Of a stretch of 64,000 nucleotides of DNA, positions 53,874 to 62,773 are shown piece after piece. Both the position numbers and the translations under genes were made by a program. A model generated the notes under the pieces. It searched no databases, was not told the origin of the DNA, and was given only the letters and a program-made list of their open reading frames with translations. This DNA is from Acidimicrobiia bacterium (GTDB taxonomy: Bacteria > Acidobacteriota > Terriglobia > Bryobacterales > Bryobacteraceae): positions 265,269-329,268 of the forward strand of contig VFZE01000001.1 of NCBI GenBank assembly GCA_016871315.1. The letters are read 5' to 3'. Every line of letters begins with the position of its first letter. The stretch's first letter is position 1.

Positions 53874-55871
53874 ATGGCGAACCCGAACTTCCTGCTCGAA
53901 ATCGGCGTGGAGGAGATTCCGGATTGGATGATCCGGCCGGCGCTGGAGCACCTGTCGAAGGCATTTGCGACGCTGCTGGCGGACAACAAGCTGAAGGGCG
54001 CGGTGAGCTGGGTGGATGCGACGCCGCGGCGGCTGGTGCTGGCTGCGGAACGTCTGCCGAAGGGGCAGAAGGATTCCGTGGAGCTGGTGACCGGGCCGCC
54101 GAAGTCGGCCGGCGAGGGCGCGGCGCAGGGTTTCGCGCGCAAGCTGGGCGTGAGTGTGGATCAGCTGGAGACGACGGCGACGCCGAAGGGCGAGTATTTC
54201 AGCTTCCGGAAGAAGGTGGCGGGGCGGACGACGGCGGAGATTCTGGCGGAGGCGCTGCCGGGTCTGATTCTGGGCATACCGTGGCCGAAGACGATGTACT
54301 GGACGACGAAGAGCGGCGCGCGGTTTATCCGGCCGATCCGGTGGGTGGTGGCGCTGCTGGGTTCGAAGGTGGTTCCGTTTATGGTGGCCGGGGTTGCCAG
54401 TTCGAATGTAACGAGCGGGCACCGGCGGTTCGGCAAGGCGAAGGTGAAGGTGACGATCCGCGCGTATGAAGAGAAGCTGCGCGCCAATCATGTGATGGTT
54501 CGCGCGGGGGAGCGGAGGGGGAAGATTGAGGAAGGTGTCGCGGCGCTGACAGCCGGCAAGGGGCTTGGCTGCAGGACCGATGAGGCGCTGCTGGATACGC
54601 TGACCTATTTGACGGAGTGGCCGACGGCGATTCTGGGTTCGTTTGATCCAGCGTACCTGTCGTTGCCGGAAGAAGTGCTGGTGACGGTGATGCGTCATCA
54701 CCAGAAGTATTTTTCGGTGGCGCGCGAGGACGGCTCTCTGGCGCCGCACTTCATCGCGGTAATGAACGTGCCGTCGGATGCGGAAGGGCTGGTTGTTGCC
54801 GGCAATGAGCGGGTGTTGCGGGCGCGGTTCAACGACGCGCGCTTTTTCTGGGAGACGGATCAGAAACGCAAGCTGGCCGATCGTGTGGAGTCGCTTGCGA
54901 ACGTGACGTTTCAGGCAAAGCTGGGCTCCTATCTCGACAAGACGCAGCGGGTGGTGGAACTGGTGAAGCAACTCGGAGGCGATGAGCATGCGCAGCGTGC
55001 GGCGCTGGTTGCCAAGTGCGACCTCACCACCGACATGGTGAAGGAGTTCACGGACTTGCAGGGCGTGGTGGGCGGATTGTACCTGCGGGCGCAAGGCGAG
55101 CCGGAAGCGGTGGCGCAGGCCGTTTACGATCACTACAAGCCAGCCAGCATGGAGGCCGCGATTCCACGCACGGAAGCGGGCAGAATGGTCTCGCTGGCCG
55201 ATAAGCTTGACACGCTGCGCGAGTGCTTCAAGATCGGGATGATCCCCAGTGGTTCGCGCGACCCATTCGCGCTACGGCGCGCGGCGCAGGGCGTGGTGAA
55301 GATTTTGGTGGAAGGTAACAGCGCGCTCACGGTGCGGGCGCACTTGAACGGAGATGCGCAGTTGGAGGAGTTTTTCCTCGACCGTATTCGTTACTACTTC
55401 CGCGAAGTCCGCGGCTTCGCTTACGACGAAGTGAACGCGGTACTGGCGGCCGGGTGGGATCCACTGACGGATGCCGCTTCGCGGCTGGAGGCAATCCGCG
55501 CCGTGCGGCCGACGGAGAATTTCGAACCGCTGGCGGCCAGCTTCAAGCGCATCCGCAATATTTTGAAGCAGGCCGATTGGGCCACCGGCATATCTTATGC
55601 GCATGGGTTGCTGGAGGCGGGGCCGGAGGTGGATTTGTGCAGCCGCTTTGAAGCGCTGCAGCCGGAGGTGACGGCAAAGCGCAAGTCGGCCGATTACACC
55701 GCGGCGCTGCAGCTGATCGCGTCGCTGCGCCCGCAGGTGGATCTGTTCTTCGACAAGGTGCTGGTGAACTCGCCGGACCCGAATGTGCGGCGCAACCGGC
55801 TGGCGCTGCTTGACAGTTTATTGAGGGAGTTTTCCTCGATTGCAGATTTTTCCGAAATCGTAACTTCTTAA
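53874..55871 (+). CDS. glyS: Glycyl-tRNA synthetase beta subunit
   Basis: 665 aa, tRNA-binding subunit. N-terminal FLLEIGVEEIPDWMI, then TPRRLVLAAERLP, the HD-like part (VVELVKQLGGDEH, AALVAKCDLTTDMVKEFTDLQGVVGGLY), and a C-terminal anticodon-binding domain with NDARFFWETDQ earlier. Directly follows glyQ. Confidence 0.96.
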   Translation: MANPNFLLEIGVEEIPDWMIRPALEHLSKAFATLLADNKLKGAVSWVDATPRRLVLAAERLPKGQKDSVELVTGPPKSAGEGAAQGFARKLGVSVDQLETTATPKGEYFSFRKKVAGRTTAEILAEALPGLILGIPWPKTMYWTTKSGARFIRPIRWVVALLGSKVVPFMVAGVASSNVTSGHRRFGKAKVKVTIRAYEEKLRANHVMVRAGERRGKIEEGVAALTAGKGLGCRTDEALLDTLTYLTEWPTAILGSFDPAYLSLPEEVLVTVMRHHQKYFSVAREDGSLAPHFIAVMNVPSDAEGLVVAGNERVLRARFNDARFFWETDQKRKLADRVESLANVTFQAKLGSYLDKTQRVVELVKQLGGDEHAQRAALVAKCDLTTDMVKEFTDLQGVVGGLYLRAQGEPEAVAQAVYDHYKPASMEAAIPRTEAGRMVSLADKLDTLRECFKIGMIPSGSRDPFALRRAAQGVVKILVEGNSALTVRAHLNGDAQLEEFFLDRIRYYFREVRGFAYDEVNAVLAAGWDPLTDAASRLEAIRAVRPTENFEPLAASFKRIRNILKQADWATGISYAHGLLEAGPEVDLCSRFEALQPEVTAKRKSADYTAALQLIASLRPQVDLFFDKVLVNSPDPNVRRNRLALLDSLLREFSSIADFSEIVTS

Positions 55872-55884
55872 GGAGAGTAAAAAC

Positions 55885-58623
55885 ATGAAGAAATATGTCT
55901 ACGCCTTTGGCGCGGGAACCGCCGACGGCGACGGCACGATGAAAGAAGTCCTGGGCGGCAAGGGGGCCGGGCTGGCCGAAATGTGCCGCGCCGGGGTGCC
56001 GGTTCCGCCGGGCTTCACCGTTTCCACCGAAGTGTGCAACATCTATTTCCAGAACAATAAGAAGGTACCTGCGGAAGTGGAGACGCAAGTGGATGCCGCG
56101 CTGGCGCAGTTGGAAGAGCGGATGGGTCAGAAGCTGGGCGGATTGGAGAATCCGCTGCTGTTGAGCGTGCGCTCCGGCGCGAAGTTCTCGATGCCCGGGA
56201 TGATGAACACGATTTTGAATCTCGGGATGAACGATCAGACGGTGGAGGTGGTGGCGCGGCGCACGAACAATCCGCGCTTTGCTTACGACTGCTACCGGCG
56301 CTTCATCCAGATGTTCGGTGAAGTGGCGCAGGGGATTGAGAAGGAGCACTTCGATCATATTTTCGAAGCGCGGAAAGCGAAGGCGAAGACGAAGCTCGAC
56401 ACGGACCTGACCGCCGATGATCTAGAGGCCGTCATCGGCGACTACAAGAAGCTGGTGCAGAAAGAGACCGGCAAGCCGTTTCCGCAGGACGCGCGCGAAC
56501 AGCTGCGCATGGCGCGCAACGCCGTGTTCGGCAGCTGGTGGAACCACAAGGCGGTCTACTACCGGAAGATGGAAAAGATTCCCGATGACATCGGCACGGC
56601 GGCCAATGTGCAGGCGATGGTGTTCGGCAACATGGGCGAGAGCTCGGGCACGGGAGTCGGCTTCACGCGCGACCCCGGTTCGGGCCAGAAGGTTTTCTAC
56701 GGCGAGTACCTGCTGAACGCGCAGGGCGAGGACGTGGTGGCGGGTATCCGGACGCCGGAGCCGATTTCGCATCTGAAGAAGCAGATGCCAAAGGTCTACG
56801 GGCAGCTGGTGGAAATCACGACGAGCCTGGAAAAGCACTACAAGGACATGCAGGACTTTGAGTTCACCATCCAGGAAGGCACGCTGTACATGCTGCAGAC
56901 CCGGAACGGCAAGCGCACGGGTCCGGCGGCGGTGCGCATCGCGGTGGAGATGGTGGAGGAAAAGCTGATCGAGAAAGCCTCGGCGGTGATGCGCGTTGCG
57001 CCGTCACAGCTGGATCAGCTGCTGCACCCGGTTTTTGATCCGGCTTCGTTGAAGAAGCTATCGAAGCTGACCACAGGCATCGCAGCATCGCCGGGCGCGG
57101 CCGTAGGACGAGTGAGCTTCACGGCTGATGGCGCGGTGGTGGCTTCCGCCAAGGGTCCGGTGATCCTGGTGCGGAAGGAGACCACGCCGGACGACATTCA
57201 CGGCATGGACGTGGCGAGGGGCATTCTGACTGCCGTGGGCGGCAAGAGCTCACACGCGGCGGTTGTGGCGCGCGGCATGGGCCGGCCCTGCATCGTCGGC
57301 GCCGGCGCGATCCAGATCAACGCCAAAGCCGGCTTTGCCACGGTCAGTGTGGGCGGCAAGACCGTCACGATCAAGGAAGGCGACTGGATCTCGATCGACG
57401 GGACCACGGCCGATGTGTACGCCGGACAGGCGATGACAAAGGAGCCCGATCCGCGCTCGGGCCACCTGGCGAAGTTCATGACGTGGGTGGATGAGTTCCG
57501 CGGCAAGTTCGGCGTTCGCGCGAATGCCGATATCCCGCGCGATGCGAAGGCGGCGCGCAACTTCGGCGCGGAGGGCATCGGGCTGTGCCGCACCGAGCAC
57601 ATGTTCTTCGCACATGACCGGCTGCCGCACATGCAGGCGATGATCCTGGCGCGCGATGAAAAGGCGCGGCGCAAGGCGCTGCAAAAGCTGCTGCCGATGC
57701 AGCGCTCCGACTTCGCCGGGCTGTTCAAGGCGATGGACGGGTTCCCGGTGGTAATCCGCACGCTGGACCCGCCGCTGCACGAGTTTCTGCCCAAGCGGGA
57801 GAACCTGATGGTGGACATCGCGCGGCTGCCGCACGCCACGGCGAAAGAGAAGAAGGAGATGTCGGACAGCTACGGCATCGCGGTGAAGGATTTGAAGAAG
57901 CAGCTGCCTGAGTTGCTGCATCGCGTCGAGGAGCTGCACGAGTTCAACCCGATGCTGGGCCACCGCGGCTGCCGTCTGGGCATCTCCTATCCGGAGATCA
58001 CCGAGATGCAGGCGCGCGCGATCTTCGAGGCCGCGGCGCAGGTTGCCAAGAAGGGCGTGAAGGTGATTCCGGAGGTGATGATCCCGCTGATCGGCTCGGC
58101 GCGCGAGCTGGAGCACCAGAAGGAGATCGTCGTCAACGTCGCCAAGGAGGTTCTGGCCAAGAACGGGTTGAAGAACATGAAATACCTTGTGGGGACGATG
58201 ATCGAGATTCCGCGCGCGGCGATCACCGCGGATAAGGTGGCCGAGCATGCGGAGTTCTTCAGCTTCGGCACCAACGACCTGACGCAGACGACGATGGGTC
58301 TTTCGCGCGACGACTACACGAAGTTCTCGCGCCTGTATGAGGATCAGAAGGTATTCAAGGCCGATCCGTTCGGCGTGCTGGACCAGGAAGGCGTCGGCGT
58401 GCTGGTGGAGATGGCCGTGAAGCTTGGCCGTGGGAAACGCAAAGACCTGGAGGTTGGCATCTGCGGCGAGCACGGCGGCGAGCCGAGCTCGGTGGAGTTC
58501 TGCTACCGGGTCGGGATGGACTACGTGTCCTGCTCGCCGTACCGCGTGCCGATCGCGCGGCTGGCGGCGGCCCAGGCTGCCTTGTCGAAAGGTGACAAGG
58601 CGGAGATGATGCGCACGGCGTAG
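55885..58623 (+). CDS. ppdK: Pyruvate phosphate dikinase
   Basis: Interconverts pyruvate, ATP and phosphate with PEP, AMP and pyrophosphate. 912 aa, normal length. Seen: the N-terminal ATP-grasp domain (KEVLGGKGAGLAEMCRAGVPVPPGFTVSTE), the phosphohistidine domain GGKSSHAAVVARGMGRPCIVG (His near 456), and the TIM-barrel C-terminus with EHMFF, GTNDLTQTTMGLSRDD, CGEHGGEPSSVEFCYRVGMDYVSCSPYRVP (catalytic Cys). AAGGAGAG precedes the ATG. A terminator follows. Confidence 0.97.
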   Translation: MKKYVYAFGAGTADGDGTMKEVLGGKGAGLAEMCRAGVPVPPGFTVSTEVCNIYFQNNKKVPAEVETQVDAALAQLEERMGQKLGGLENPLLLSVRSGAKFSMPGMMNTILNLGMNDQTVEVVARRTNNPRFAYDCYRRFIQMFGEVAQGIEKEHFDHIFEARKAKAKTKLDTDLTADDLEAVIGDYKKLVQKETGKPFPQDAREQLRMARNAVFGSWWNHKAVYYRKMEKIPDDIGTAANVQAMVFGNMGESSGTGVGFTRDPGSGQKVFYGEYLLNAQGEDVVAGIRTPEPISHLKKQMPKVYGQLVEITTSLEKHYKDMQDFEFTIQEGTLYMLQTRNGKRTGPAAVRIAVEMVEEKLIEKASAVMRVAPSQLDQLLHPVFDPASLKKLSKLTTGIAASPGAAVGRVSFTADGAVVASAKGPVILVRKETTPDDIHGMDVARGILTAVGGKSSHAAVVARGMGRPCIVGAGAIQINAKAGFATVSVGGKTVTIKEGDWISIDGTTADVYAGQAMTKEPDPRSGHLAKFMTWVDEFRGKFGVRANADIPRDAKAARNFGAEGIGLCRTEHMFFAHDRLPHMQAMILARDEKARRKALQKLLPMQRSDFAGLFKAMDGFPVVIRTLDPPLHEFLPKRENLMVDIARLPHATAKEKKEMSDSYGIAVKDLKKQLPELLHRVEELHEFNPMLGHRGCRLGISYPEITEMQARAIFEAAAQVAKKGVKVIPEVMIPLIGSARELEHQKEIVVNVAKEVLAKNGLKNMKYLVGTMIEIPRAAITADKVAEHAEFFSFGTNDLTQTTMGLSRDDYTKFSRLYEDQKVFKADPFGVLDQEGVGVLVEMAVKLGRGKRKDLEVGICGEHGGEPSSVEFCYRVGMDYVSCSPYRVPIARLAAAQAALSKGDKAEMMRTA

Positions 58624-58649
58624 GGTTGCCGGGCGGCGATACCGCGAAG

Positions 58650-58684
58650 GGGTGCAGGGATGGGATCATCCTTGCACCCTTTTT
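58650..58684 (+). terminator. Intrinsic terminator after ppdK
   Basis: GGGTGCAGGGAT (58650-58661) pairs with ATCCTTGCACCC (58668-58679), one G-T pair, 6-base loop, then TTTTT. Confidence 0.85.
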
Positions 58685-58705
58685 CTATTCCAGTGACAAT
58701 CGGAA

Positions 58706-59116
58706 TCAACGGCGAAACGGATTGACGATGCGAACTCCTTGAAAGTCCTGACCATGATTTAGATCTTCGGTGAGGACAACCGGGCAATCCAGGGCCCTGG
58801 CGGATTCAATGATTGCCGCGTCCCAATAGGAGATCCTGAACCGGGTTGAAGTAGCCAAGGCAGACCGCATCGTTTGCACAGTGACTTCGTGGGTGGGGAA
58901 CCGCAGGAACGACTCCACCAGGCTGACAGCTGTTTCGTGGGGAATCCGGTCGGGCTTGCTCGCCCTTGTCGATTGCGCATAGAACTCCTGCAGCACTTGC
59001 ACGGATGTCGCCAAGTCGCCGGCTTCCAACACGCGGAGAGCGATACCCACTTTTCGCTTCTCGGCGGGGTCGGTACTGATTGCGTAGAGAAGAATGTTGG
59101 TGTCAAGAAAGCGCAT
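58706..59116 (-). CDS. PIN-domain toxin, VapC-like
   Basis: 136 aa from the ATG at 59116. Acidic PIN residues: Asp5 in MRFLDTNILLYAIS, Glu in VQVLQEFYAQ, Asp in ISYWDAAIIESA and Asp in VLTEDLNHGQ. All four are present, so the ribonuclease site is intact. Overlaps its antitoxin gene by 14 bases, the usual VapBC arrangement. Confidence 0.9.
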   Translation of the reverse strand: MRFLDTNILLYAISTDPAEKRKVGIALRVLEAGDLATSVQVLQEFYAQSTRASKPDRIPHETAVSLVESFLRFPTHEVTVQTMRSALATSTRFRISYWDAAIIESARALDCPVVLTEDLNHGQDFQGVRIVNPFRR

Positions 59117-59345
59117 CGCGTCGATGAACCTCGTCGCGATCCAGCCGGTCGCCGGCCTTGAACTTACGGATCGATTGGATCGCCTCGTGCTGGAGCCGCT
59201 TGCGGCGTTCGAAATCAGACTCTTCGCTGGATAGATTGACGAGGAAGTCGCGGACGAGGGCACTGACAGAGGTGTCCATCTGAGCAGCTTTTACGCGAGC
59301 CTGGGTATAGACCTCATCCGGGAGTGAAACCGTGATATTTTTCAC
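59103..59345 (-). CDS. Ribbon-helix-helix antitoxin, VapB-like
   Basis: 80 aa. N-terminal KNITVSLPDEVYTQARVKAAQMDTSVSALVRDFL is a ribbon-helix-helix DNA-binding domain; the C-terminal tail (ESDFERRKRLQHEAIQSI...) would wrap the toxin. First gene of the pair; autoregulation is expected. The 255 bases to the next gene hold nothing I recognise. Confidence 0.85.
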   Translation of the reverse strand: MKNITVSLPDEVYTQARVKAAQMDTSVSALVRDFLVNLSSEESDFERRKRLQHEAIQSIRKFKAGDRLDRDEVHRRDALS

Positions 59346-59600
59346 ATTTTCACAGTAACACAGTTACAGTACCGCACGAGTCCCGCCGAACCATCCCGGG
59401 ATCACGAGGTAGCCTCCGGGATGCGGCCCCAGGCCAACTTGTGATAGCGACTTTCAGCGGCATCCATTCCGCCGCGTGAAGAACCCGCCTTCGAGCCGGG
59501 TTGGTTATCGGCTAGGATGGCTGGGCTTTGGATCGAATCACGATCAAGGGGGCCGGCGTCCTACATTTTCACGTCGACGAAAACCGCCTATGATGAAAAT

Positions 59601-59792
59601 ATGGCTGACAAGCAGGAACTGCGCCTCGATCCGGATCCTGTCATTGAGGCGTACAAACAGCACATCGACCTCACGCTCATCCGGGAGAGCTTGAAACTGA
59701 CGGTGACGGAGAGGATGGAAAGACTCCTCGAGATGCAGCGCCTGGCCGAGGAGATGAAGCGAGCCGGAAGAGTGGCGAAGCCAGCCCGATGA
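59601..59792 (+). CDS. Small partner protein of the nucleotidyltransferase
   Basis: 63 aa, charged and helical (PVIEAYKQHIDLTLIRESLKLTVTERMERLLEMQRLAEEM). No known domain. Its stop overlaps the start of the nucleotidyltransferase gene by ATGA, so the two are coupled. Position and size fit an antitoxin or adaptor for that enzyme. Confidence 0.65.
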   Translation: MADKQELRLDPDPVIEAYKQHIDLTLIRESLKLTVTERMERLLEMQRLAEEMKRAGRVAKPAR

Positions 59793-60268
59793 CCGATTTC
59801 AAGCGGTTGCTGGAAACGCTGTCGGGAGTGGAATTCATTCTTGTCGGCGGAGTGGCGGCAACCGCTCACGGCTCGGTCCGGCTGACGGTTGATCTGGACA
59901 TTGTTTACAGGAGGACGAAGGAGAACGTCCGTAAGGTGGCCCTGGCATTGGCGGGAGTAAACCCCTACCTGCGAGGAGCGCCGCCGGGTTTGCCATTCCG
60001 TTGGGATGAAGAAACTATCTGGCGCGGTTTGAACTTCACGCTGACCACGGAATTGGGAGCGATAGACCTGCTCGGCGAGATCACCGGCGGAGGTGGGTTC
60101 GACGATTTGTTGCCGCATTGCGTGCGATTGGAGCCGTTCGGAATTCCCTGCCTCTGTTTGAGCCTGAAGAAGCTGATCCAGGTCAAGAGGGCAGCCGGGA
60201 GGCCTAAGGATTTCGATGCCGTTGCGGAGTTGGAGGCAATTCTGGAACAGACGGCGGAAGCGCCCTAG
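59789..60268 (+). CDS. Nucleotidyltransferase-fold protein
   Basis: 159 aa. FILVGGVAATAHGSVRLTVDLDIVY holds the GG-x(n)-DxD signature of the minimal nucleotidyltransferase superfamily (as in AbiEii and MNT proteins). A further acidic strand is GAIDLLGEI, and the end is helical (LSLKKLIQVKRAAGRPKDF). Preceded by a coupled small gene, so a type IV or tRNA-modifying toxin-antitoxin pair is possible, but a housekeeping role cannot be excluded. Confidence 0.78.
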   Translation: MTDFKRLLETLSGVEFILVGGVAATAHGSVRLTVDLDIVYRRTKENVRKVALALAGVNPYLRGAPPGLPFRWDEETIWRGLNFTLTTELGAIDLLGEITGGGGFDDLLPHCVRLEPFGIPCLCLSLKKLIQVKRAAGRPKDFDAVAELEAILEQTAEAP

Positions 60269-60269
60269 C

Positions 60270-60665
60270 TTAAGCCGACTGGCGTTCACGGATGTCGACT
60301 ACGGGCGAGGTGATAATGCGGCGACGCTTGGGGTCGCGGAACTCCATGTGCATGCCGCGGCCGATGAAGAGGGCCTTGAGCATGGAGCCGCCCCAATTGG
60401 AGCCTGAAATGTGCACGCGCACCGGTTCCGGACAGATCTCGGGGTGGCCGGAGATCATGGCGTCGCCGTCACCCAGGTTGACAACGCGGTAGACGCGGTT
60501 CATCGTCTCCACTTCCAAGCAAGTGCCCGTGGGCAAGCGGTTCAGCCAAACGCCGCCGTCGATTTCCGACTGAATGATGTTGCGGTTGATCTCATCGCTG
60601 AGATTGGGGTGGGGCGGAAAAACCGTGATCTCCGAAGAGGTTGTGTTCGGGCTGCCCGGTTCCAC
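60270..60665 (-). CDS. Unknown small protein
   Basis: 131 aa, soluble, beta-rich by look (TCLEVETMNRVYRVVNLGDGDAMISG, GRGMHMEFRDPKRRRIITSPVVDI). Not recognised. Converges with the nucleotidyltransferase gene, one base between stop codons. Stop of the neighbouring peptidase gene lies about 50 bases beyond its start. Confidence 0.55.
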   Translation of the reverse strand: MEPGSPNTTSSEITVFPPHPNLSDEINRNIIQSEIDGGVWLNRLPTGTCLEVETMNRVYRVVNLGDGDAMISGHPEICPEPVRVHISGSNWGGSMLKALFIGRGMHMEFRDPKRRRIITSPVVDIRERQSA

Positions 60666-60715
60666 TTAGGACCTTCTACCTTCATTTTTGCATGGAATCA
60701 GCATTGGCGCTCCAT

Positions 60716-62773
60716 TCACTGCTTTCGCTTGAGGTGCCGGTCCAAAAACCGGGCCGAGGCTTCGAACAGCTCCAGCCAGCGGGCATAACGCAAGAATCCG
60801 TGGACTTCATCCGGGAAAACCAGTTGTTCAAAAGGCACACCCTGCTTACGGAGTGCTTCTGCAAGAGTAACACTCTCAGAGAAAGGAACGTTGCGGTCAT
60901 CATCGCCGTGGATCAAAAGGACCGGCGAGCGCCACCCTTTCACGTGCGCCAAGGGAGAGGACTCAAAGGCAAGTGTGGCGGCCTGCTGGCGCGCAATGGG
61001 ATCGTAACGCGGCTCAAAGTTGCGGATCACAACGTTCCAGTCATGCACGCCGTGGATATCGACACCGGCGGCGAAGAGGTTGGATGCGCGGGCCAGGCCG
61101 AGCGCGGTGAGGTAGCCGCCATAGGAGCCGCCCCAGAGGCCGATGCGCGCGGAATCGACGTCGGGGCGCGACTGCAAGTAGAGCCCGGCGCCCAGTACAT
61201 CGTTGAATTCACTGGCGCCGGTGGCGCCGTAATTGAACGCCTCGCGGAACTCCATGCCGTAACCGGTGCCGCTGCGGTAGTTCACCGACAACACGATGTA
61301 GCCCTGCGAGGCGAGGTACTGGTTGAAGGCGTAAGTGTTGTGATAGTAGTCCAGGTAATGCCAGCCGAGCAGCATCTGCCGGCGCGAGCCGCCGTGGAAG
61401 AAAATGACCGCCGGCTTTTTCTCCGCGCCTCCTCCGGCGGGCAGAAAAAGCTGGCCGCGGATCTTCATGCCGTCCGCGGCGGAAATGACCACGGCCTCCG
61501 GCTCCACGAGCGCGTCGCCGGGGAAATCCACCGGCACAAGGTCGCGCGGCGCGCCGAAGGCCATCTGGATGGCGGCGCGGGCCGGCAGGCGGGCATCCGA
61601 GCGGAAGAAGGCGAGCGCCTTGGCGTCGCTGGTCATCACGGGGAACCACTCGATCCCTTTTCCCGAGGTGAGTGGCGTCACGGGGCCGCCGGCGGCGGGC
61701 ACGCGGAACAGGTGTCGGCGGTCGATGTCGTCGGAATTGGCTGAGTAGAGGATCTCCTTGCCGTCCGGGGAAAGAGAAACGTGCTCCACCTCGAACTCGC
61801 CGTGTGTCAGCAGGCGTGCGCCACCGCCTTCCGGCGGCACCGAATAAAGATGGAGCCAGCCGTCGCGCTCCCAGGGAAACACCAGGTTGCCGTCGGCGCT
61901 CCACAGGATCTGGTTCTCGGCGGTGACCGCGTGGAAAACACTGCCGCGTCCCGGTTCGGCGGACCAGATCTGTTTGCCTTTGGCCGTGGCCGTATCAGCT
62001 ACGCGAATCGACCAAGGATCGGCGGTGCGCTTCGGGCCGAAGAGACTGATCTGGGCGGTAGCGGCGACGCGCAGAAACGCGATCTGCTTGCCGTCGGGGG
62101 AAAACACCGGATTGGAGTCGCGGTCAAGGCTCGGATCGAGGTAGCGCAGGGTCTTGGCGGCGAGATCGTATACGCCGATGAAGCTGTGATCGCCGCGGTT
62201 GCTGACCATCGCCAGCAGGGCGCCATCCGGCGACCAGCGTAGCGAGCCGGCTTGTCCGCGCGCCTGGATCAACTGCTTCGCCGCTCCGCCTTCCAGGGTG
62301 ACGCTCCACACTTGCCCTTTCGCAATGTAGGCGACGCTCTTGGAATCTGGAGATGCCGCGGGTGATGCGCCTTCGGCGAGCCGCCGCGGCTGACCGCCGG
62401 AGGCCGGGACCACCCAGATGCTCTGCTGCGCGCCAACAGGGTCGGAAGTGGGATTCGGGATTTCGCCGTTGCGGTTGGCAGCGCCGCCGCGCACGAAGAC
62501 GATGGCGGAGGCGTCCGGCGTCCAACTCAGCTGGGCGATCTCCTGACCGTCGTCGGCGATGTAGGCGGTCAACTGGGCCGCCTGATATTCGGGTGGGGAA
62601 GCGGTCCAGATGTTGCGCACGCCTTTGGCCTTCTGCACCCACGCAATGTGCCCGCCAGTAGGCGAGGCGGTCATCTCGGTGGGAAAGGGAGTGCCGAGCA
62701 GTTGCTCCAGAGAGATGCGGCCTTGCTGGGCAAAAGCACAGGCGGCCAGGAGAAGTATTGCGAGCCGTTTCAT
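60716..62773 (-). CDS. Secreted S9-family (prolyl oligopeptidase/DPP-like) serine peptidase
   Basis: 685 aa from the ATG that follows the beta-lactamase-like gene (4-base overlap), with a signal peptide (RLAILLLAACAFAQQ). A seven-bladed propeller half (WTPDASAIVFVRGG, WSPDGALLAMVSNRG, FSPDGKQIAFLR, LSPDGKEILYSANSD) precedes a hydrolase domain with GLWGGSYGGYLTALG (nucleophile Ser), HGDDDRNVPF (Asp) and DEVHGFLRY (His). Acts on peptides outside the cytoplasm. Confidence 0.93.
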   Translation of the reverse strand: MKRLAILLLAACAFAQQGRISLEQLLGTPFPTEMTASPTGGHIAWVQKAKGVRNIWTASPPEYQAAQLTAYIADDGQEIAQLSWTPDASAIVFVRGGAANRNGEIPNPTSDPVGAQQSIWVVPASGGQPRRLAEGASPAASPDSKSVAYIAKGQVWSVTLEGGAAKQLIQARGQAGSLRWSPDGALLAMVSNRGDHSFIGVYDLAAKTLRYLDPSLDRDSNPVFSPDGKQIAFLRVAATAQISLFGPKRTADPWSIRVADTATAKGKQIWSAEPGRGSVFHAVTAENQILWSADGNLVFPWERDGWLHLYSVPPEGGGARLLTHGEFEVEHVSLSPDGKEILYSANSDDIDRRHLFRVPAAGGPVTPLTSGKGIEWFPVMTSDAKALAFFRSDARLPARAAIQMAFGAPRDLVPVDFPGDALVEPEAVVISAADGMKIRGQLFLPAGGGAEKKPAVIFFHGGSRRQMLLGWHYLDYYHNTYAFNQYLASQGYIVLSVNYRSGTGYGMEFREAFNYGATGASEFNDVLGAGLYLQSRPDVDSARIGLWGGSYGGYLTALGLARASNLFAAGVDIHGVHDWNVVIRNFEPRYDPIARQQAATLAFESSPLAHVKGWRSPVLLIHGDDDRNVPFSESVTLAEALRKQGVPFEQLVFPDEVHGFLRYARWLELFEASARFLDRHLKRKQ

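Noticed and set aside
60641..61744. Long plus-strand frame opposite the S9 peptidase
   Set aside because: The peptidase on the minus strand has complete catalytic motifs; the opposite frame has none.
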